From: Chitinivibrionales bacterium
GTDB lineage: Bacteria; Fibrobacterota; Chitinivibrionia; Chitinivibrionales; WJKA01
NCBI GenBank assembly: GCA_014728215.1
Contig: WJLZ01000197.1
Span: 1 to 34,201 of the forward strand
Length of the DNA stretch: 34,201 nucleotides
Direction of reading: 5' to 3'
The notes beneath the pieces were generated by a model. That model was given only the letters and a program-made list of their open reading frames with translations, did not search any database and was not told where the DNA came from. Below are positions 17,169 through 26,151 of the stretch, one piece after another; positions within the stretch are counted from its first letter, which is position 1, and every line of letters starts with the position of its first letter. The position numbers were made by a program, and so were the translations under genes.

Positions 17169-18974
17169 TTACTGGATACGGACAAATTTTTTATCGGTTA
17201 TTTTCATAATTGCGGCCTCACTATTTGCTCCGGTATGCGGATCGAACGAAACAGGGCCGGAGACGCCGATATGATTATTAATGGAAGCCAGGTAGTCTGC
17301 AATTTTTTCGGCATCGGGATTGCCGCCGGTTTTATTAAGCGCAGTTATGATGAGTTCGGCGGCGTCATACCCCAACGCGGCAACTCTGCCCGGTTCGGCA
17401 TTGTATTTCTTTTTATACCTATTTTTAAAGTCCGTCCACCGCTGATTATTGGCATTAATATCAAAATTCGTTGAAATAATTGCATCATTGACATACCGCT
17501 TACCGTCAAGGATAGTAGCAGCTGAATGCCATCCGGTAGAACCAAGCATCTGGGTACGAATTTTGTGGAAATAGGTCTGTGCGGCAACCTTGACGGCGTC
17601 TTCCGATTCGGCGGGGATAAAAAGTCCGCCGATTTCGATAGTTGAGTCGGCCTGGTAAAGGCTGTCGGCACGCCGGGCGGAACGGCTGTTAACATACTCC
17701 ATTCCCCTTTCAACAGCAAGCGCTTCTCTGCGACGCTCCGCCATTACAGTGCGCAAATTTACAAATTGAGCCCGGAAATCGTGAGCGCCTTCATCAAAAT
17801 ATTCCTCAGCGACAACTTCACCTCCAAGCCGTTCGACTTCCCGCTTGAATTTTGAGGACATCAGCTGACCATATTCCGACAGGGGAGAAAGAATGGCAAA
17901 CTCTCTTATATTGAGATTTTCCACAGCATACCGCGCCAGACGAATGCCAAGGGCTCCGATCGTTACATTCATCTGAAAGATATTTGAACCAAGCTTGGCA
18001 ATACCATCATCAGTTGCTGTCGGGGACAACATGACAACATCCCGCTCCCTGAGCACCGACGCCGCAACAACAGCCGTCTGGCTGAGCACAGGACCGATAA
18101 CAAGCGGAATGTTATGATCGTCTGCAAGTTCGAGGGTTTTTTGGGCAGTCTCAACCATATTTCCCTTTGTATTGCTGATTACCAGATTAAATTCGGTCAT
18201 GTTTTTTTTCTGGTAATCTTCAATCGCCAGTTGCACTCCCCGCACAATGCTTTTTCCGATTTCTGCATCATACCCGGACAGCGGAGCAAGAAGACCTACC
18301 TGAATTTTACCTCGCCGGTCCCTTTTCATGCGTCCTGAGAGATTTTTGATTTTTTCGAGATAAGGAGAACGGGGAAAATCACGGCGAAAATCCTCAGCCT
18401 GCTTTTCGGCTCTGGCAGTTTGTCCGGCACTATACGACTTATATATGATATAGTATTCCAGAATTTCAACAATCGGCACGGCCATTCCACGGCGGTCTGC
18501 GAGGAGCTGCAGTTCACGGTTCGTGAATGCCCGTTTGCATATCAATTCCACATTGTCAAAGGAATGCTGTTCCAGCGTTTCAGAAACACCGCCTTTCACC
18601 GCCTGCGAAAAGGCAACCACGGCATCGGTGTATTCTTCGGCTTTTGCCAGAGCAATACCCTCGGCATAATAAAGACGAGGCAGGTAATCGGAATTGGGGA
18701 ATTTCTTTTTAAAGATGTTGATCATCCGGCGGGCAACGGTAAAATCTTCTGTTCGAAGCAGCGCCTCCACCAAAAGCGGAACGAGGTGTTCGGTTGAAGC
18801 ATCCTTGCCGTGCGATTTGATATACGTCCGTATAACCGCAACAGTCGAATCATAGTCGCCGGCACGATATGCTGCCTTTGCTTTATCCAGTACCATAGCG
18901 GGATTACTCGGGACAGCTTTGCCGGAAAATGAAAAAATCAACACAAAAATGAAAACTATAAACTGCACTCGCAT
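17169..18974 (-). CDS. LpoA-like penicillin-binding-protein activator / periplasmic binding protein with TPR N-terminus
   Basis: This 601-residue exported protein has a signal peptide (FIVFIFVLIFSFSGKA). Residues 25-220 form helical TPR-like repeats (AYRAGDYDSTVAVIRTYIKS, YTDAVVAFSQAVKG). From about residue 233 a type 1 periplasmic-binding fold starts with KIQVGLLAPLSGYDAEIGK and runs to the end (ALGYDAAELIITALNKTGG). This order matches LpoA-type proteins that stimulate bifunctional penicillin-binding proteins. It also resembles branched-chain amino-acid binding proteins, but no ABC transporter genes are next to it. A GGAG site 7 bases before the ATG at 18972-18974 sets the start, 4 bases past the DUF151 stop. 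Being next to ftsX and envC supports a peptidoglycan role. Confidence 0.82.
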   Translation of the reverse strand: MRVQFIVFIFVLIFSFSGKAVPSNPAMVLDKAKAAYRAGDYDSTVAVIRTYIKSHGKDASTEHLVPLLVEALLRTEDFTVARRMINIFKKKFPNSDYLPRLYYAEGIALAKAEEYTDAVVAFSQAVKGGVSETLEQHSFDNVELICKRAFTNRELQLLADRRGMAVPIVEILEYYIIYKSYSAGQTARAEKQAEDFRRDFPRSPYLEKIKNLSGRMKRDRRGKIQVGLLAPLSGYDAEIGKSIVRGVQLAIEDYQKKNMTEFNLVISNTKGNMVETAQKTLELADDHNIPLVIGPVLSQTAVVAASVLRERDVVMLSPTATDDGIAKLGSNIFQMNVTIGALGIRLARYAVENLNIREFAILSPLSEYGQLMSSKFKREVERLGGEVVAEEYFDEGAHDFRAQFVNLRTVMAERRREALAVERGMEYVNSRSARRADSLYQADSTIEIGGLFIPAESEDAVKVAAQTYFHKIRTQMLGSTGWHSAATILDGKRYVNDAIISTNFDINANNQRWTDFKNRYKKKYNAEPGRVAALGYDAAELIITALNKTGGNPDAEKIADYLASINNHIGVSGPVSFDPHTGANSEAAIMKITDKKFVRIQ

Positions 18975-18978
18975 AGAT

Positions 18979-19458
18979 TTACTCCAGATAATATCTACCA
19001 AAATCAACAGTATCCATTGAGGTAATTGTATTTCTAATCTGATGAGCTTCGGTTAAAAAAAGTGATTGACCGCTTTTATCAAACACCGATTCTTCAACAT
19101 AAATATCCCCACTGCACCGCATGGCAAGCGCAATGCCGTCACAGGCACGGCACTCGATAACTTTCATTGTAGACCCGGATTTGATATAGAGACGTGCAAC
19201 AAAGGCATTGTCGACATAATCACAGATTACCGTTTTTGTGAGTTCCCCGCCGAGTTGCTCAATCGCAAGCTTTACACAGTCGATGGTAAGCGGTTTGTCT
19301 GAGTTTGCATTCAGGGTTTTTATTGCAATGGCGCCTGCTTCAAGATGACCGACAAGGATCGATAGCGTACGGCGGCCGCCGATTTCGCTTAATATGACAA
19401 CAGGTGAGCTTACCTGGGAATCCAGGGTCAGCGATGATACTTCGACAGGAACAAGCAT
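18979..19458 (-). CDS. Bifunctional-nuclease family (DUF151) protein
   Basis: The 159-residue product matches the DUF151/BFN family. Shared features are LSEIGGRRTLSILVG near residue 25, KPLTIDCVKLAIEQLGGEL around 55-73, DNAFVARLYI, and the signature ECRACDGIALAMRC. The family is conserved in bacteria and plants. One member was reported as a nuclease, but its cellular role is unsettled. It is the first gene of the minus-strand series and has a good promoter upstream. Its end is 4 bases from the start of the LpoA-like gene, so the two are co-transcribed. Confidence 0.85.
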   Translation of the reverse strand: MLVPVEVSSLTLDSQVSSPVVILSEIGGRRTLSILVGHLEAGAIAIKTLNANSDKPLTIDCVKLAIEQLGGELTKTVICDYVDNAFVARLYIKSGSTMKVIECRACDGIALAMRCSGDIYVEESVFDKSGQSLFLTEAHQIRNTITSMDTVDFGRYYLE

Positions 19459-19553
19459 AGCCGTGCGTTTTAATCGATTCTATGGATCAGGTACCAGTGG
19501 CTTTAATTATCGCTCTTATAAAATATACTTAATCTGTATGAAATAATTATAAT

Positions 19554-19582
19554 ATGATACTTCATTTGAAACAGCCCGTCAA
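19554..19582 (-). promoter_or_regulatory. Sigma70-type promoter for the minus-strand envelope operon
   Basis: On the minus strand TTGACG and TATCAT are separated by exactly 17 bases, each matching five of six consensus positions. Transcription would begin near 19546, giving a leader of about 90 bases before the DUF151 ATG. The site overlaps a weaker plus-strand candidate for the sugar-binding protein gene. Confidence 0.55.
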
Positions 19583-19594
19583 TTGCCATGTACT
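19566..19594 (+). promoter_or_regulatory. Possible promoter for the sugar ABC transporter
   Basis: On the plus strand TTGAAA and TGTACT are separated by 17 bases. The -35 box is good and the -10 box matches four of six positions. It lies about 100 bases before the ATG of the binding-protein gene. It overlaps the divergent minus-strand promoter, so the two may compete or share a regulator. Confidence 0.35.
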
Positions 19595-19692
19595 TTTTCG
19601 TCATAATTTAAGTTGTTTTTGGGGTGATGGTAAAAATATATTTGGGATATATACGCGCTGACACACACTATGCCGCCACAAAGGAGGTGCCG

Positions 19693-20673
19693 ATGAAATT
19701 ACCAGCCCTTTTTCTGAAATTATCGATTGTGGTCTCGATTCTTCTAACCACACATTCGTGTACAAAAGATGAAAAGACCACTATCGCGGTTGTTCCCAAA
19801 GGTACCTCGCACGTATTCTGGAAATCGGTGCATGCCGGCGCAAAAAAAGCCGAACAGGAACTGGGTATCGAGACAATCTGGCAGGGGCCGGAAAAAGAAG
19901 ACGACCGTCAGATGCAAATTCAGGTGGTACAGAATTTTATTTCACGAAATGTCGATGCTCTTGTTCTTGCGCCACTGGATGAGGTAGCGCTGATCCGTCC
20001 AGTGGAGGCTGCTATCAAAAGAAATATCCCGACGGTAATAATCGATTCGGACCTCAAAACCGACAATTATGTGAGTTTTGTTGCCACCGATAATTTCGAG
20101 GGCGGCAAAATTGCCGCCAAAGAGCTTGCCCGGCTTCTTAAGGGAAACGGCAATATTCTTATGATGCGCTATGCCGAAGGCTCGGCAAGCACGGCAAAGC
20201 GTGAGGAAGGTTTCCTGGAAGGCATAAACGAGTATGCACCCGATGTAACACTCCTTTCCACCGATCAGTATGCGGGTGTTACCGCAGAATCGGCCCTCCA
20301 GACGGGTCAAAATCTCATTAATAAATATGAAGAACTGGATGGAATATTCTGCCCCAACGAATCCACGACCTTCGGCATGCTCAGGGCACTGCAAACTGCT
20401 GCAAAGGCGGGAACAATCAAGTTTGTGGGATTTGATTCCAGCGAACCGCTTGTTACAGCTCTTGAAAAAGAAGAAATCCACGGGCTTGTGGTCCAGAATC
20501 CCTTTAAAATGGGATATCTTGGTGTTAAGACCGCCATGAAAGCCCTGAAAGGTAAACCGGTCGAAAAGCGGATCGATACCGGCGCCATGTTGGTAACAAA
20601 AGACAATCTCGATACCCCCCCGGTCCAACAGGCGATTTCGCCGGAACTGGATAAATGGCTTTCGGCAAAATAA
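19693..20673 (+). CDS. Monosaccharide ABC transporter substrate-binding protein (RbsB family)
   Basis: The 326-residue exported protein captures a sugar and delivers it to the membrane permease. The ATG at 19693 follows a strong AAGGAGG site and gives a signal peptide (LSIVVSILLTTHSC). Cys23 may be lipidated, although the lipobox TTHSC is imperfect. The mature protein has the RbsB/periplasmic-binding type 1 pattern: TIAVVPKGTSHVFWKSVHAG at the start, VDALVLAPLDEVALIRPVEA, IPTVIIDSDL, the hinge region GVTAESALQTGQNL and DGIFCPNESTTFGML. This matches pentose or related sugar binders. The true ligand cannot be read from sequence. The ATPase and permease follow 2.9 kb downstream on the same strand. 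Confidence 0.9.
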   Translation: MKLPALFLKLSIVVSILLTTHSCTKDEKTTIAVVPKGTSHVFWKSVHAGAKKAEQELGIETIWQGPEKEDDRQMQIQVVQNFISRNVDALVLAPLDEVALIRPVEAAIKRNIPTVIIDSDLKTDNYVSFVATDNFEGGKIAAKELARLLKGNGNILMMRYAEGSASTAKREEGFLEGINEYAPDVTLLSTDQYAGVTAESALQTGQNLINKYEELDGIFCPNESTTFGMLRALQTAAKAGTIKFVGFDSSEPLVTALEKEEIHGLVVQNPFKMGYLGVKTAMKALKGKPVEKRIDTGAMLVTKDNLDTPPVQQAISPELDKWLSAK

Positions 20674-20685
20674 AAACCGGCCGGG

Positions 20686-20714
20686 AATCTCCGGCGGAAA
20701 GGATGCCGGAGATT
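20686..20714 (+). other. Perfect 10-base-pair hairpin after the binding-protein gene
   Basis: AATCTCCGGC and GCCGGAGATT form a perfect stem with a 9-base loop, 13 bases after the stop codon. The plus strand has A-rich rather than T-rich sequence after it, so it is not a classic intrinsic terminator. In such operons a hairpin here often protects the abundant binding-protein mRNA. Confidence 0.55.
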
Positions 20715-20849
20715 TAAAAAAACAGCTCTTTGTGATCACCGTCACAGACTCCTCAATTTTTATTATATATTTTCATACTATCATTTGTATAATTTATTGA
20801 TGAATATTACGGCAGCGGCCCCACACCGCCGTCTGCCATATATTCACCC

Positions 20850-22226
20850 TTGAGCAAAAAACAGACGTCAACCAAGCATCAGTCAACCGGCATAATTTCC
20901 GAAACTTTTGCCGCCACGGGCATGACCGGTCTTGGCAACATCCTTCTCGCCGAGACCCCCACAATCATCATGGCCCAGGCAGAGCCACCGTCCTTTCCCC
21001 GTTTCCTTACCGTGTCCTACATCCAGAACATAGTCAAAACCGAAATCCTGCCCATTCTTAACGAGGTCCTGGCTGCAATCGGGCGGCTGCAAAACCGCAG
21101 CGACATGTCCCTCGTGGTTACGATATTCGAAGAAACCGGCGAAATAGACAAAGGTGAGATATATCTCCTCGAATCCGCGGTACGACTGTCCCGGGCGATG
21201 CTCTCGATGTTCTGCATCTATGATTTCGACATCTATTCGCCCGACGGCTCCAAAGATATGCGGTGGATCGACGATTATGTATCCCTTGTTCAAAATACCG
21301 AAGAACATGAAAAACTCAAATTCCGCCTGAGCCGAGATACCTTGTATGAAACCTGTACCTACGACCAGACGCAACTATCGTGCGAATTATCCGATATCAT
21401 AAGCTACAATCTTACTCGCAACGGTTTCCTCACAATGCAAAACAACTATTTTGACGCCGTTTACAACGATTTGAAAGCCGTTCCTCGGGCGATCAAGAAT
21501 GCACTGAGTTCAATTCGTGCCGAAACCGACAACCAGAACGATGATATCCTGATCAGGACCGATATTATCGATCTGGACGCCGATATGGCGTCAATCCAAA
21601 GCGATATGCTCAACGAAGGAATCAGTGAAGATCTGGCCGGAAAATTTTCTTCTCCCGAAGCCCTGATGGATTTTATCTCTACCCTTCTCACCCAACCGTA
21701 TACCTTCAACGAAACCATCGACAGTACTCCAATAACAATTAGAGTCGATCTCTCCAAATTCTTTACCAATCCCGCCGCCGACTTGAAAACCCGATGGCCG
21801 AAATACAAACTGGTTTCAGGGGACAATCGCATAGTGAGCACCAACTATGAATACAGCAACTGGAGTTCCTGGAGAGACTCAACCATCCATTATGACAGCT
21901 TCTACTACGACACGGTAATTATGGATATAGCCGACCATCAAATCGACAGCGTGTATACCTCAGACTGGGGCTATACAACGGTCATACTCAAAAACGGTTA
22001 CACCACACATGTCCAATCCGATTCAACATTAACCTGCGTGCCCTACAAGCTCATCGATGATCAATGACAGGAAATCGACTACCAAAGCCTGTACGACCTC
22101 GATGACGATGTTGCTATACTGGAAGCCGGGTTTCCGTATTTCAACGATTACACCTTCGGCGGCGTATTCCCCGACATGACAACCCGTCAAAGCTGGATCG
22201 ATTTTATCAAGCCCCTGATCAAGTAA
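20850..22226 (+). pseudogene. Unknown 405-codon gene with in-frame TGA and 52 further codons
   Basis: The frame opens at a TTG without a visible ribosome-binding site. It runs 405 codons to TGA at 22065-22067, then stays open and coding-like for 52 more codons (QEIDYQSLYDLDDD to WIDFIKPLIK) until TAA at 22224-22226. That pattern fits a nonsense mutation, perhaps TGG to TGA. The N-terminus lacks a signal peptide, so it may also be truncated. The product is acidic and helical in its first two thirds (FLTVSYIQNIVKTEILPIL, LLESAVRLSRAMLSMF). Its C-terminal part is rich in Tyr, Ser and Asp. I do not recognise the family. It overlaps the next gene by one base (TAATG). TGA is a normal stop elsewhere in the window, so recoding is unlikely. 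Confidence 0.6.
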
Positions 22227-22917
22227 TGACTCTTCTTTTAAGAATACCGGCGCCCTGGCCGAAAGCCGCTGCTTTCGGCCGTTTTGTTATCCTTACAATC
22301 GCCGCGGCCTTCTCTTCAGGCAATGCTTTTCACCCTTTCGATATTGCCGCAAACCTCACATTCGATCCCCGAATCTCAATCATTTCGGACACTTCATCAC
22401 TTGATCTTGCCTTTGCATATCACCCCCTTGTTCATGAATTTGGCCGTAGCGACGACGATACCTTCAATTCCTTTATCGATATCATGTATGCAAGAACCGG
22501 CGGTACCGTGTATCTGAATACTATCCCTGTGGGTTTGCGGTGTGAAGTAATGAATCATTTCGGCGCCTATCGAAAGGATAATCAGGAATATTCATTCGAT
22601 GTGAAGGGCAAAGCCGCAATGCTGACCGCAGCGACCCGCTTTCCAATCGAGCACCTCAGCGTTGAATGCTCTTTAGGTCGCCTCTTTCTCCCCGCTTACG
22701 ACAGGGATACGATGTACCACAGGGTGGTGAACAATCCCCGTGAATATATCTTGACCGGTCGCTGATCATTGGTATTGATCTGGGCCAGCGTATTCCCATT
22801 TTATTTCAAGACGCACAGAAATCATCATCCTCCCAACCATCAGGTCCCTCTATAGGGTTGAAAAGCCGTTATTTTGGCGGCACAACCATTCAAATCGATA
22901 TGCAGTTCACCTTCTGA
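22226..22917 (+). pseudogene. Barrel-like outer-membrane protein gene with a frameshift
   Basis: The first frame (to TGA at 22763-22765) encodes a signal peptide (FVILTIAAAFSSGNA) and beta-rich segments such as SLDLAFAYHPLVHEFG and YSFDVKGKAAMLTAATRF. After residue 175 the coherent sequence continues in the next frame as DRSLIIGIDLGQRIPILFQ. It ends GTTIQIDMQFTF with stop at 22915-22917. A terminal Phe and alternating residues fit a barrel C-terminus. The break lies between 22743 and 22763. Either one base was lost or gained in evolution or it is a sequencing error. The original product would be about 230 residues. It overlaps the preceding damaged gene by one base, as expected of a former operon. 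Confidence 0.6.
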
Positions 22918-22949
22918 AACAACACCGGGTGATTCTCCATTATCTTTTC

Positions 22950-22978
22950 TTTACTTGAAACCGAAAATTCGGTATAAT
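22950..22978 (+). promoter_or_regulatory. Possible sigma70-type promoter before the cyclic-nucleotide-domain remnant
   Basis: TTTACT and a perfect TATAAT are separated by 17 bases, about 40 bases before an ATG at 23021. The -10 box is ideal and the -35 box matches four of six. It lies just after the barrel-like pseudogene and could also drive the transporter genes downstream. Confidence 0.4.
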
Positions 22979-23020
22979 TTTAGTGCGGGGAATACTTTTT
23001 CTTTCGAATATCGGAAAACC

Positions 23021-23534
23021 ATGCCAATGAATGCTTCATCAACCGATATCCAACTGGAGCATATGAAACCGTGTGTTATTCCCGATGCGCAGTTCATACC
23101 CTTCAAACCGGGCATAACGTATCTCAAAAACCCTCATAGAGGCGCCTATTTAAAACTTCGTAAAGAAGATGCCGATTATATGCCAGCCCATGGAGGAACG
23201 CTTTGATACCGATGAAATTATTTTCAACCAGAACGACTGGGGAGATAAGGTTTATTGTATCAAAGAAGGTGAAGTCATTATCCGCCGTGATGAAGGAGAT
23301 GAAGTCGCCTTTTTGAAATACCTGAAGAAGGGTGAATGGTTTGGAGAAATTGCCCTTGTAAAAAATGTTCCCCGTACTACCAGTGTCATTGCAGCATCGC
23401 CAGTTCGTCTATTGACACTTTCCCGGCATGATTTTTATACTATCATTCAACAAAGTCTTCTCACCGGCGTGTCCTTTGATCATATTGCCGACGAACGCCT
23501 TGAGGAATTGGAAAAAGCAACAGCGATACAATAG
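23021..23534 (+). pseudogene. PqqD-like / cyclic-nucleotide-binding domain protein with a frame break
   Basis: An ATG at 23021 opens a frame whose middle (KPGITYLKNPHRGAYLKLRK) resembles PqqD-like small domains. It ends at TGA 23204-23206. From 23169 another frame encodes a clear cyclic-nucleotide-binding domain: GDKVYCIKEGEVIIRRDEG, then GEWFGEIALVKNVPRTTSV, and a C-terminal helix. That part begins near the second strand of the domain, so its first helix and probably an intervening stretch are missing. The two frames overlap. The simplest reading is one multi-domain gene that suffered a deletion plus frameshift. Alternatively, the 23169 or 23190 ATG makes a short stand-alone domain of about 115-121 residues. 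Ligand (cAMP, cGMP or none) cannot be told. Confidence 0.55.
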
Positions 23535-23620
23535 TGCTGGTTCTCTTTCCAGGCTTTCTGCCCCATTGTCTTCCTGCTAAAATCTATTTTAACGTCCTGT
23601 TTAATGCATTTTAAAAAGAT

Positions 23621-25135
23621 ATGAATACGCCAATTCTTCACATGAAAAAAATTTCCAAGCGTTTCGGTGCGGTAAAGGCACTGAAAAATGTCGACCTGAC
23701 TGTGGATAAAGGATCGGTTCATGCATTGATTGGAGAAAACGGGGCCGGCAAAAGTACGCTTATGAAAATTCTCAGCGGTGCGCTCCGTCCCGACTACGGT
23801 ACGGTTGCCCTGGATGGTTGCGCCTATGCTCCCGAATCGCCAAAAAAGGCGCGGGCTATGGGTATCGCAATGATCTATCAGGAACTGACCCTGGCGCCCC
23901 ATTTGACCATAGCCGAAAATATTACCCTGGGTATGGAACACCATCACTACGGCGTACTGAAAAAACAGGACCTGAAAATTTCACAAACCCTTACCCGTCT
24001 CGGCCATTCGGGTCTTGATCTCAACGCAAAAGTATCAACCCTGGGGATCGGGGAACAACAGATTGTTGAAATAGCCCGAGCCCTCATTACCGACGCCCGT
24101 GTAATTATCATGGATGAACCCACCAGTTCACTTTCGGCGTCCGATACTGAAACTCTTTTTGCAACAATCCGGCGGCTGAAACAGACCGGCGTTACCGTTA
24201 TTTATATCAGCCATTTCCTTGAGGAGATCAAACGGATTGCCGATCATTACACTGTTTTGCGGGACGGGCAAAGCGTTGACCGGGGCCCTATCGAAACAAC
24301 CGATTTACCACAGATTATTAACGCCATGATAGGAAGGCCACTCACCGAAATGTTTCCCCGCGTCCCCCATACAATCGGCGAAGTCCTTGTAACAATCAAC
24401 GACCTCTCCCGCACGCCCGACCTCGCCGAAACATCGTTTTGTATTCATAAAGGTGAGATCCTCGGCATTGCCGGCCTGGTAGGCGCCAAACGCACCGATA
24501 TGCTCAGAACTCTTTTCGGACTCGACCGTGCCGATAATGGAACGATCTCCTTCGCAAACGGCGTCACCCTGGCCCTTATCGACATCTCCCCGCGTACTTC
24601 GCTGAAAAACGGCGTCGATCTCCTCAGTGAAAACCGGAAAGAGGAAGGACTTGCACTCAATCTCCCCATACGGAACAATATCACCCTTTCTTCACTTGCC
24701 CAATTTATTATTCCGAACACCCCCGGGTTTATCGACACTCAAAAAGAAAACGACATTGTCGAGACTCAATGCAAATCACTTTCGCTGCGCTACACGTCAC
24801 CCTGTCAGAAAAGCGGCGATCTTTCGGGCGGCAATCAGCAGAAAGTTGCACTGGCGCGGCTGCTGGTCGACCAAAGCGACATATTGCTGCTGGATGAACC
24901 GACACGGGGGATTGATGTCGGCAGTAAAACCGAAATATACCGTCTTATCGGCGAACTTGCCCTGTTGGGCAAGTCCATTGTCATGGTAAGCTCCTATCTT
25001 CCGGAGCTTTTCGGGATGTGTGATTCCCTTGCGGTCATGTACCGGGGCACTTTAAGTCCGGTGTGGCCGTGTAATGAGTGGAATGAAAAACGAGTCATGG
25101 CCTGGGCCACCTCGGGAAAGGAACTGGACAGTTGA
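23621..25135 (+). CDS. Monosaccharide ABC transporter ATP-binding protein (RbsA/MglA family)
   Basis: The 504-residue protein has two fused ATPase domains and energises sugar import. Domain 1 has Walker A GENGAGKST (residues 38-46), signature LGIGEQQIVEIARA near 141 and Walker B VIIMDEPTS near 160. Domain 2 has a degenerate Walker A (GLVGAKRTDM, near 285), signature LSGGNQQKVALARLL near 401 and Walker B ILLLDEPTRGIDVGS. The degenerate second P-loop is usual for this family. It overlaps the permease gene by 4 bases (TTGA). The ATG follows only a weak AAAAAG site. Its partner binding-protein gene is separated by the damaged block. Confidence 0.95.
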   Translation: MNTPILHMKKISKRFGAVKALKNVDLTVDKGSVHALIGENGAGKSTLMKILSGALRPDYGTVALDGCAYAPESPKKARAMGIAMIYQELTLAPHLTIAENITLGMEHHHYGVLKKQDLKISQTLTRLGHSGLDLNAKVSTLGIGEQQIVEIARALITDARVIIMDEPTSSLSASDTETLFATIRRLKQTGVTVIYISHFLEEIKRIADHYTVLRDGQSVDRGPIETTDLPQIINAMIGRPLTEMFPRVPHTIGEVLVTINDLSRTPDLAETSFCIHKGEILGIAGLVGAKRTDMLRTLFGLDRADNGTISFANGVTLALIDISPRTSLKNGVDLLSENRKEEGLALNLPIRNNITLSSLAQFIIPNTPGFIDTQKENDIVETQCKSLSLRYTSPCQKSGDLSGGNQQKVALARLLVDQSDILLLDEPTRGIDVGSKTEIYRLIGELALLGKSIVMVSSYLPELFGMCDSLAVMYRGTLSPVWPCNEWNEKRVMAWATSGKELDS

Positions 25136-26103
25136 AAAAGCTCTTGAATTTCGCAAAATTATTCGGCCCCTTCTCGGGTCTGTTTCTTGTTTTTCTTCTC
25201 TTTATGGTTCTTGCCCCCTCCGCCTTTTACAGCCTTTACAACATAAAAACAATTATTACCCAAACGGTTATCATCGGAATCGGCGCCCTGGGCATGACGC
25301 TGGTTATTATCAGCGGCGGTATCGATCTGAGTATTGGCTCTGTCATTGCCCTGGGAACGGTTGTTACCGCCCGGATGCTCAATATCGGCGCCCCGGATAC
25401 CCCGCTCTGGGTCTCCGTTGCCGCGGTAGCCGGCGCAGTCGGCCTCTGTGCATTCTGTGGTTTCCTGAATGGTATTATTTCCGCCTCCCTGCGGATCGTT
25501 CCCTTTATCGTTACTCTCGGCATGATGCAGATCGCCCGGGGAACGGCCAAGTGGATCGGGGAAGAGCAGACGGTTATTGCTCCGCAAACCTGGTTGAATC
25601 GGTGGATGGAAGTCGATCCCGCACCGTCGTGGCTGGTTTTTGCACCCGGCGTCTGGCTGCTAATTATTCTTACGGTGATAATGACCATCGTGCTTAAACG
25701 GACTATTTTCGGGCGGTATGTTTTTGCTCTGGGCTCCAATGAATCGGCAGCCCGGCTATGTGGCGTCCGGGTTACATTCTACCGGACCATAATCTATACG
25801 GTATGCAGCGCCTTTGCCGGAATTGCCGGAATCATGCAGTTTTCGAATCTGACCGTGGGTGATCCTACCGCGGCCCAGGGCATGGAGTTGGATATCATTG
25901 CGGCGGTCGTGATCGGCGGCGGTTCACTCTCCGGCGGCGAAGGCAGCGCCGTAGGCTCGCTGGTTGGCGCGCTGCTCATGGCCGTGCTTCGCAACGGATG
26001 TAATCTTGTCGGGATACCCAACTATGTGCAGAATATCGTTATCGGCGCAATCATTATCGGCGCGGTCGCAGTCGACCGGTATAAGCAGCGGGTGAGCAGA
26101 TAG
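25132..26103 (+). CDS. Monosaccharide ABC transporter permease (RbsC family)
   Basis: The 323-residue membrane protein forms the sugar channel. Many hydrophobic helices are evident. The family motifs are GGIDLSIGSVIALGTVV (helix near residue 65), NGIISASLRIVPFIVTLG, FALGSNESAARLCGV (cytoplasmic coupling loop) and GGGSLSGGEGSAVGS near the end. The start is a TTG overlapping the ATPase stop, which supports translational coupling. Length and order match the RbsC/XylH type. Substrate is not evident. Confidence 0.94.
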   Translation: MKKLLNFAKLFGPFSGLFLVFLLFMVLAPSAFYSLYNIKTIITQTVIIGIGALGMTLVIISGGIDLSIGSVIALGTVVTARMLNIGAPDTPLWVSVAAVAGAVGLCAFCGFLNGIISASLRIVPFIVTLGMMQIARGTAKWIGEEQTVIAPQTWLNRWMEVDPAPSWLVFAPGVWLLIILTVIMTIVLKRTIFGRYVFALGSNESAARLCGVRVTFYRTIIYTVCSAFAGIAGIMQFSNLTVGDPTAAQGMELDIIAAVVIGGGSLSGGEGSAVGSLVGALLMAVLRNGCNLVGIPNYVQNIVIGAIIIGAVAVDRYKQRVSR

Positions 26104-26151
26104 ATAGTATATTTAACCTGATCTCACCCTGCAAATATTTATATTATTTGT

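Noticed and set aside
17169-18974. Branched-chain amino-acid ABC transporter binding protein
   Set aside because: No permease or ATPase genes adjoin it, and the TPR-like N-terminus plus division-gene context fit an LpoA-like activator better.
20686-20714. Hairpin as an intrinsic terminator for the binding-protein gene
   Set aside because: The plus strand has an A run, not a T run, after the stem. I list it only as a hairpin.
22065-22067. TGA as selenocysteine codon
   Set aside because: No evident insertion hairpin directly after it, and neighbouring genes carry other disabling changes. A nonsense mutation is simpler.
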